Shown here: positions 41,706 through 47,270 of the stretch, piece by piece
Position numbering within the stretch: the first letter of the stretch is position 1
Layout of the letters: the number at the start of each line of letters is the position of its first letter
DNA from: Reyranella massiliensis 521
Lineage (GTDB): Bacteria > Pseudomonadota > Alphaproteobacteria > Reyranellales > Reyranellaceae
Direction: 5' to 3'
NCBI GenBank assembly: GCA_945862125.1
Contig: CAMAYC010000026.1
Coordinates: forward strand, 1-47,270
DNA: 47,270 nucleotides
Position numbers and translations under genes: made by a program
Notes under the pieces: generated by a model
What the model saw: only the letters and a program-made list of their open reading frames with translations
What the model was told of the DNA's origin: nothing
Databases searched by the model: none

Positions 41706-43415
41706 TCACTCGGCGGCGGCTGGCACCGTGTAGCCGCCGGCGATGAACTTCGCCTTGGCGTGAGTCCGCGAGAGCTTGCCCGACGAGGTGAGCGGCAATC
41801 CGAACTTGCGCGAGATCAGTTCGATGCGGCAGTCGACACCGGCGGTCTCCTTGACCGTCTGGCGGATGCTGCCGGTCAGCGCCTCGAGTTCGTCGGCATC
41901 GCCGACGTAGCTTTGCACGAGGACGACGACTTCCTCGCCCGCTCCTGATTCGACAGAGAAGGCGCAGGCATCGCCCTGGCGCAGACGCGGCAGGGCCTCG
42001 ATGGCCCATTCGATGTCCTGCGGCCAGATGTTGCGGCCGTTGACGATGATCAGGTCCTTGGCGCGCCCGGTCACCACGATCTCGCCGTCGCTCCAGTAGC
42101 CGAGGTCGCCGGTATCGAGCCAGCCGTTCCTGAGGACGCGCGCCGTTGCCTCGGGCTCGTCGATGTATCCCGGCATGACGCTCGGTCCCTCGACGAACAG
42201 ACGGCCGACTTGGCCGTCCGGCAGCGGAGCGCCGCTCTCGTTGCGGATCTCGACGCGATGGCCGTCCATGGGCCGACCGCAGGAGACGAAGTCGCGCTTG
42301 CCGACCGTGTCTATCCTGAAGCCGCCGAAGCGGGGGCCGAAGCTCAGGCCGACGCAAAGCTCGGCCATGCCGTAGCTCGGCATGAAGGCGCGGGCATCGA
42401 AGCCCACGGTGGCAAAAGTGTCGGCAAAGCGCTGCAGCACCGGCGCCTGGATCAGGTCGGCGCCGATGCCGGCCAGTTTCAGGCACGACAGGTCGAGGCC
42501 GGCCGGCATCTGCGTCTGCGCGCGGCGCGCGACGAGGTCGTAGCCGAAGCTCGGGCTGTAGGTGATGGTGGCGCGGCGGCGCGAGATCAGCGAAAGCCAT
42601 TGTGTCGGCCGTCGCGCAAAGTCGCGCGGCGCCAGGAGATCGACGCTGCGTTGCGCGCACATCGGCGCCAGGATGAAGCCGATCAACCCCATGTCGTGAT
42701 AGAGCGGCAGCCAGCTCACGCCGGCATCGTCCTCGTTGAGCTCCTGCCGCGTGATCGAGCCGTCGATGTTGGCCATCAAACGGTCCTGGCGGATGTCGAT
42801 CCCCATCGGCGCACGCGTGCTGCCCGAGGAGAACTGCACGTAGCACTGCTCCGTGGCCAACAGCGGGCGCAACTCGACCGCAGGCTCGGGCAGGGCCTCG
42901 AATATCGCCATCGAGCCGGCGAGGCGGGCGGTGGTGCCCTGTGCCGCGGTCACGGCATAGGCCGCAAGCTCGTCGGGAGCGACGACACCGATGGCACCCG
43001 AGGCCGCAATCTGCCGGCTGAGCTGTTCGATGTAGCTAGACTTGGCGCCGAGGCCGACCGGGACGGACACCGGCACGGGCAGGACGCCCGCGTACTGGGC
43101 GCCAAAGAAGGCGACGCAGAAGCCCGGCCAGGTATCGGCGACGATCAGCAGGCGCTCGCCACGCGCGATACCGGCGCCGATCAGGCGACGCGCAAAAGTC
43201 TTGGCCTGTGCCTGGAGATCGCGATAGGGCAGGCTGCCGAGCAGCCGGCCGCGCGCCTCGAAGAAGTTGAGACCGGTCTCGCCCTGGGCCGCGTAGTCGA
43301 GGGCCTCGCACAGGCTGGCGAAGCCACCGCGGCGGAAGGGCAGGCTGGAGTTGCGCGTCGGCGTGGGCGCCAGCGTAGGCTGGCTGCCGCGTAGTGCGCT
43401 GAGGTCGCCGTCCAT
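41706..43415 (-). CDS. fatty-acyl-AMP ligase (FAAL)-like adenylating enzyme, 569 aa
   Basis: An ANL-superfamily enzyme. The phosphate loop is QFSSGSTRAPMG, followed by WLPLYHDMGLIGFILAPM and SYGMAELCVG, the pattern of fatty-acyl-AMP ligases. The later core motif is GWLDTGDLGY, and the C-terminal lysine motif is TSSGKLSR. FAALs activate a fatty acid as acyl-AMP and load it on an acyl carrier protein rather than on CoA. No carrier protein, PKS or NRPS gene is next to it. It stands alone between the SDR and a DMT exporter. Confidence 0.87.
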   Translation of the reverse strand: MDGDLSALRGSQPTLAPTPTRNSSLPFRRGGFASLCEALDYAAQGETGLNFFEARGRLLGSLPYRDLQAQAKTFARRLIGAGIARGERLLIVADTWPGFCVAFFGAQYAGVLPVPVSVPVGLGAKSSYIEQLSRQIAASGAIGVVAPDELAAYAVTAAQGTTARLAGSMAIFEALPEPAVELRPLLATEQCYVQFSSGSTRAPMGIDIRQDRLMANIDGSITRQELNEDDAGVSWLPLYHDMGLIGFILAPMCAQRSVDLLAPRDFARRPTQWLSLISRRRATITYSPSFGYDLVARRAQTQMPAGLDLSCLKLAGIGADLIQAPVLQRFADTFATVGFDARAFMPSYGMAELCVGLSFGPRFGGFRIDTVGKRDFVSCGRPMDGHRVEIRNESGAPLPDGQVGRLFVEGPSVMPGYIDEPEATARVLRNGWLDTGDLGYWSDGEIVVTGRAKDLIIVNGRNIWPQDIEWAIEALPRLRQGDACAFSVESGAGEEVVVLVQSYVGDADELEALTGSIRQTVKETAGVDCRIELISRKFGLPLTSSGKLSRTHAKAKFIAGGYTVPAAAE

Positions 43416-43739
43416 GAAACTACCGGTCCAATCGACTTGTCGCGCGCAGGCGGACCTGGCGCAGGGTGAAGACGTACCGGTGTTGGCGGTCAGCTGGACA
43501 AGCCGGCGGAAACAAGGGTGCGGCGGCGCTCCGGAGCCCCGGGAGGGAGTGTCCGGTAGGGGACAAAGTGGTCCTTGGGAGGAGCCTTATCAATATCCCA
43601 ACCGCATCGCCAATGAGAAATCGTCGCTGCGCTGGGGAAGGTAACTTATTGCCAAAGTCAGGCCGACATCACAAGGAATAGGGCCTTTGCGGGAGCCGTG
43701 GCCTCTGGTGGTGTTTGGAGACCGGATCTTGTCGCTTTG
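43416..43739. other. FAAL upstream region, no gene seen
   Basis: These 324 bases separate the FAAL start from the stop of the DMT transporter gene, both on the minus strand. I see no supported reading frame and no strong hairpin with a T-tract. The region probably contains the FAAL promoter. Confidence 0.4.
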
Positions 43740-44618
43740 CTAGGGCCGCGCCGCGCGGCGGTCGTGATGCCAGGTGTAGAGGCCGCTCGCGACAATGATG
43801 GCCGCGCCCGCGAGCGTCCAATGATCGGGAATGTCGCCGAAGACGAGGGCGCCCAGGACGGCGGCCCAGACCAGGAGCGTGTAGCTATACGGCTGCACCG
43901 CGCCGGCTTCGGCATAGTCGAGCGCCCTGATCAGCGCGTAGTGCGCGAGCGCGCCCAGCAGGGCGACGGCGATCAGCAGGGCCCAGCCCTGGACATCCGG
44001 CCACAGCCATTGCCACGGCCCGACCAGGGTGGTGGCACCGAAGGCCACGAAAGCCGACCACACCAGGGTCGTGTCCGGCGAGTCGGTTCGGGAGCAGAGC
44101 CGCACCAGCACCTGATAGGCGGCCCACAGCAGTGCGCCGAGCAGCGGCAACAGCATCGGCCAGTCGAAGGCCCGCAGGCCGGGGCGCACGATCATCAGCA
44201 TGCCGACGAAGGCCACGGCCACGGCCAGCCAGCGGGCGAGGCCGGCGCGCTCGCCGAGGAAGAGAGCGCCCAGCGCGATCACGATCAGCGGTGAGGTGGC
44301 GGCGACGGCATGGGTGTCGGCCAGCGGCAGATAGAGGAAGGCCAGGACGAAGACGGCGCTTTCCACCACCGCCAGCAGCGCGCGACCGCCTTGCAGCCAG
44401 GGGCGTTGCGTGCGCGCCGCCGTCAACAGGCCGCGGCGGCGAACGACGAACCAGGCGAAGAGGCAGAAGATGCCGTAGCGGATCCACATCATCTGGCCGA
44501 TCGCGTAGTCGGCGACCAGCCACTTGGAGATGGCGTCCATGCTGGCGAAGCCCAGCATGGCGAGCATGGTGTAGAGGGCGCCGAGCGAGGTGTTGTTGCG
44601 CGCCGCGGCTGGTCTCAT
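43740..44618 (-). CDS. EamA/DMT-family exporter, 292 aa
   Basis: Ten hydrophobic segments form two EamA repeats: one spans GFASMDAISKW to GERAGLARWLAVAVAFVGML, the other starts near LLPLLGALLWAAYQVL. Members export amino acids, purines or other metabolites. The gene overlaps the LLM oxidoreductase by ATGA (44615-44618), so the two are translated together and the exporter may handle its product. The substrate is unknown. Confidence 0.9.
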   Translation of the reverse strand: MRPAAARNNTSLGALYTMLAMLGFASMDAISKWLVADYAIGQMMWIRYGIFCLFAWFVVRRRGLLTAARTQRPWLQGGRALLAVVESAVFVLAFLYLPLADTHAVAATSPLIVIALGALFLGERAGLARWLAVAVAFVGMLMIVRPGLRAFDWPMLLPLLGALLWAAYQVLVRLCSRTDSPDTTLVWSAFVAFGATTLVGPWQWLWPDVQGWALLIAVALLGALAHYALIRALDYAEAGAVQPYSYTLLVWAAVLGALVFGDIPDHWTLAGAAIIVASGLYTWHHDRRAARP

Positions 44619-45691
44619 TCCGCGGCGGCGGCGACGCGGTGCGCGGGGGGACGGAAAGCCGGGATCACGCGTTCGGCGAAGAGCTTCAGGCTATTCATGG
44701 TCTTCTCGCGCCCGTAGTAGGGAGGGTAGTGGAGCAGCAGCGAGGTCATGCCGGTGCGCGCCTGCATTTCACGCAAGCGCGCGATCACCGTTTCCGCCGA
44801 GCCGTGCAGCAGCGTGGTGTTGAGCAGGTCGTCATAGGTGAGCGCATTGCCCTTCTCGGATACCGACCCAAGATAGCCCGCCGTGCCGGTGCCGCCGAAA
44901 TGCGCGATGTGGCGCACGATCGCCTCCTCGGTATCGGCGCGGGCCTGGGCGTCGGTGTCGGCGATGTAGACCCAGCGCGCAATGTCGATCTGGCCAGCCG
45001 CCGGATTCCTGGAACGCTCGGCCGAGGCTTTGGCCAGCTCGCGCTTGTAGAGCGACGTCTGAGCCGCCAGCGTCTCGACACCGGGCAAGGTCGAGAGCAT
45101 GAGGCCGAAGCCGTTGCGGCCGCAGTAGCCGATCGAGCGATCGGTGCCGCCGGCCATGAACAGCGGCGGGTGCGGCATCTGCATCGGCTGCGGCAGCATC
45201 TCGTAGGGTTCGGCCACGGTGCCGCTGAAATACTTGCCCTTGTGGTCGTAGCGCCGGCGGTGGAAGGCATCGAACATCAGGCCGACCGCTTCCTCGACCA
45301 TGTCGCGGCGGTCGTCGAAATCCTTGCCCAGCCCCACGAATTCGTAGGGCCGGTAGCCCGAGCCGATGCCCAGCATGACGCGGCCGTTGGATAGAATGTC
45401 GACGAAGCTGGTGTTCTCGACGACGCGGATCGGGTCGTAGAGCGGCAGCGTGATCACGCCGGCGGCGAGCTTGATGCGGCTGGTCTTGGCCGCGAGATAG
45501 GCCATGTAGGCGAAGCAATCCGGCATGATGCCGTAGCCGGTCGAGAAATGATGCTCGGCGATCCAGGCGGTGTCGTAGCCCAGCCGCTCGGCCTCGAGGA
45601 TCTCCTCGGTTGTGCGCTGGTGTACCTCGCGATGGGGGTAGGGTTCTTCCTTCGGATTGGGATGCGAGGTGAAGAGAACGCCGAATTCCAT
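44615..45691 (-). CDS. LLM-class flavin-dependent oxidoreductase, 358 aa
   Basis: A bacterial luciferase-like TIM barrel. Landmarks are AERLGYDTAWIAEHHFS near residue 35, LAAGVITLPLYDPIRV, VMLGIGSGYRP and GTGTAGYLGSVSEKG. It would use reduced FMN or F420 to oxidise a small organic molecule. AGGAAAG precedes the ATG at 45691. It is the first gene of a pair with the DMT exporter. Confidence 0.9.
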   Translation of the reverse strand: MEFGVLFTSHPNPKEEPYPHREVHQRTTEEILEAERLGYDTAWIAEHHFSTGYGIMPDCFAYMAYLAAKTSRIKLAAGVITLPLYDPIRVVENTSFVDILSNGRVMLGIGSGYRPYEFVGLGKDFDDRRDMVEEAVGLMFDAFHRRRYDHKGKYFSGTVAEPYEMLPQPMQMPHPPLFMAGGTDRSIGYCGRNGFGLMLSTLPGVETLAAQTSLYKRELAKASAERSRNPAAGQIDIARWVYIADTDAQARADTEEAIVRHIAHFGGTGTAGYLGSVSEKGNALTYDDLLNTTLLHGSAETVIARLREMQARTGMTSLLLHYPPYYGREKTMNSLKLFAERVIPAFRPPAHRVAAAAE

Positions 45692-45996
45692 CTGGCCACT
45701 TTCCTCTGCGTTTTGATCGAACCGATCCTATGGCTGCCTCTGGGCGCTGGCCATGCCACAGTTTCGCCACTTGACTTCGCTGCGCCGCACCATCATAACC
45801 CCGCCAGCCCGCCGCTTCGTGGGCTGATCAAGGTTTCTCGCGATCGCGCGACGCGCCCCATTTCTTGTGACGGCGCTTCATCCCGAGACAATCCCCAAAG
45901 CAAGAGCCGTCCCAGCCGCGCGCGGGAACGGGCCAAAAGCCGCCCTACATACGCGTGCCCGAAAGGCACGGTGGGCGGCGAGAAGGACTATTTTCA
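45692..45996. other. divergent promoter region, no gene seen
   Basis: These 305 bases lie between the divergent LLM oxidoreductase and DEAD-box helicase genes. No reading frame is supported. Both promoters must lie here and the helicase may have a long leader, but I see no clear -35/-10 pair or riboswitch fold. Confidence 0.4.
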
Positions 45997-47270
45997 GTGA
46001 GTGAAGTTTCGTTTGCGGATCTCGGCCTGTCCGAGCCGCTGCTGCGTGCCCTGCACGGAGCCAAGTACACCACCCCCACGCCGATCCAGGCACGCACCAT
46101 TCCGGCGCTGCTCCAGGGCCGCGACGTGCTGGGCATCGCCCAGACCGGCACCGGCAAGACGGCGGCTTTCGCGCTGCCAGTCCTGCAGCTGCTTGCCGCT
46201 TCCGGCGAGCGCGCCCAGCCGAAGAGCCCGCGTGCGCTCGTGCTGGCGCCGACCCGTGAGCTTGCCGTGCAGATCGCGCGCAGCTTCGACACCTACGGTC
46301 GCGGCCTCGGCCTGCGCCTGTGCACCGTCGTCGGTGGTCTGGGCTACGGCCGCCAGATCGAGACGCTGGCGCGCGGCGTCGACATCCTGATCGCGACTCC
46401 CGGCCGTCTGCTCGACCTCGTCGAGCGCGGCAACGTGAAGCTCGGCAACGTCACCTTCTTCGTGCTCGACGAAGCCGATCGCATGTTCGACATGGGCTTC
46501 ATCCGCGACGTCCGCCGCATCGCCAGCTCGGTCTCCAAGAACCGCCAGACGCTGCTGTTCTCGGCCACCATGCCGAGCGACATCGCCAAGCTCTCCTCGG
46601 AGATCCTGAGGAATCCCGAGAAGGTCGAGATCGCGGCCCAGGGCAAGCCGATCGAGAAGATCGAGCAGCGCGTCTACTACGTGAACGCTTCCAGCAAGCG
46701 CCAGCTGCTGAGCCATCTGCTGTCCGATGCCGCGCTCGAGCGCGTGATCGTGTTCACCCGCACCAAGCGCGGCGCCAACCGCGTCGCCGAGGCGCTCGAG
46801 GACCGCGGCGTGCGCTCCGAGGCAATCCACGGCAACAAGAGCCAGAACGCCCGCCAGAAGGCGCTCGACAATTTCAGCCGCGGCAAGGCCCGCGTGCTGG
46901 TCGCCACCGATCTCGCCTCGCGCGGCATCGATGTGCAGGGCGTGACCCACGTCATCAACTACGAGCTGCCGGCCGACGCCGAGAGCTACGTCCATCGCAT
47001 CGGCCGCACAGCGCGCGCCGGCGCCTCGGGCATCGCCGTGTCGTTCTGCGACTCGAGCGAGCGCGGCCAGCTGCGCAGCATCGAGAAGCTCACCCGTCAG
47101 CCGATCGCCGTCGTGGCGACTCCGGCCAACGAGGACATGCCGGTGATGCCGGTGGTGGCGCGCACCCGCGACGATCGCGATGACCGTGACGAACGCGGCC
47201 GCGACGAGCGTCCGCGCGGCCGCGGTCCGGGTGGTCCCGGCCGTCCGCGTTCCTTCGGCGACCGCCCGCG
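45997..47270 (+). CDS. rhlE: DEAD-box RNA helicase, RhlE-like, 3' end beyond the window
   Basis: The start is a GTG at 45997 with AAGGA about ten bases upstream. The helicase motifs are in order: Q31, AQTGTGKT at 48-55, PTREL, TPGR, DEAD at 158-161, SAT at 189-191, ATDLASRGID and HRIGRTARAG. After the core the frame continues into an arginine-, glycine- and aspartate-rich tail (RDERGRDERPRGRGPGGPGR) that runs off the window, typical of RhlE-type proteins. It unwinds RNA in ribosome assembly, RNA decay or cold adaptation. About 424 residues are visible. Confidence 0.95.
   Translation, partial: MSEVSFADLGLSEPLLRALHGAKYTTPTPIQARTIPALLQGRDVLGIAQTGTGKTAAFALPVLQLLAASGERAQPKSPRALVLAPTRELAVQIARSFDTYGRGLGLRLCTVVGGLGYGRQIETLARGVDILIATPGRLLDLVERGNVKLGNVTFFVLDEADRMFDMGFIRDVRRIASSVSKNRQTLLFSATMPSDIAKLSSEILRNPEKVEIAAQGKPIEKIEQRVYYVNASSKRQLLSHLLSDAALERVIVFTRTKRGANRVAEALEDRGVRSEAIHGNKSQNARQKALDNFSRGKARVLVATDLASRGIDVQGVTHVINYELPADAESYVHRIGRTARAGASGIAVSFCDSSERGQLRSIEKLTRQPIAVVATPANEDMPVMPVVARTRDDRDDRDERGRDERPRGRGPGGPGRPRSFGDRP

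Overview
The window looks like chromosomal DNA of a high-GC, catabolically versatile alphaproteobacterium. Features pointing that way are three Bug/TctC-type binding proteins, a TRAP transporter, hydantoinase A/B genes, a close relative of the Bradyrhizobium D-tartrate dehydratase, and CoA-transferase, crotonase, GFA and LLM-oxidoreductase genes. A Reyranella-like or Bradyrhizobium-like soil or freshwater bacterium fits best. This is inferred from gene content; no taxonomic marker is present. No rRNA, tRNA or CRISPR array was seen.

Region 1 (about 1-7.5 kb) is an accessory island. A secreted hypothetical protein is followed by four real genes: an acyltransferase (GNAT/FeeM-like) fused to a cyclic-nucleotide-binding domain; divergent from it, a chloramphenicol-acetyltransferase-family acyltransferase and a MATE exporter; and, converging on those, a cytochrome P450. 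Two decayed copies of the same transposase N-terminus, in the same orientation, lie on either side (1019-1111 and 6729-6881). The right side also holds debris of an IS21-type istA, another transposase and a broken methyltransferase. Together these look like a small, apparently cAMP-responsive make, tailor and export cassette brought in by mobile elements. It is the best candidate here for an undescribed system.

Region 2 (7.5-12.3 kb, plus strand): a Baeyer-Villiger-type flavin monooxygenase, an aldo/keto reductase, a universal stress protein, a secreted diheme cytochrome c, a Bug binding protein and a 41-residue lipoprotein.

Region 3 (12.3-24.8 kb, minus strand, read right to left): an alpha/beta hydrolase, a family III CoA-transferase and an FMN flavoprotein; then a class V aminotransferase, a Bug protein and hydantoinase A/B; then an SMP-30 lactonase, an MFS carrier and D-tartrate dehydratase. 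The hydrolase/CoA-transferase junction is a threefold 14-bp repeat that creates a ladder of ATGA stop/start overlaps.

Region 4 (24.9-34.9 kb): feoAB ferrous iron uptake on the plus strand behind a possible Fur site. Then on the minus strand come a GT39 glycosyltransferase, a DUF486 membrane protein, a third Bug protein, and an amidase-dctP-dctQ-dctM set with a UUCG hairpin after dctP.

Region 5 (35-47.3 kb): a perfect 24-bp inverted repeat with nested palindromes, then a TauE/SafE permease, a 66-residue protein, a crotonase, an MDR reductase and a GST in a tight plus-strand run. After these come a second crotonase, an epoxide hydrolase-like protein, a GFA-family protein, an SDR, a stand-alone fatty-acyl-AMP ligase, a DMT exporter with an LLM flavin oxidoreductase, and a DEAD-box helicase cut by the window end. 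Genes are packed tightly, with many ATGA overlaps and shared stop codons.
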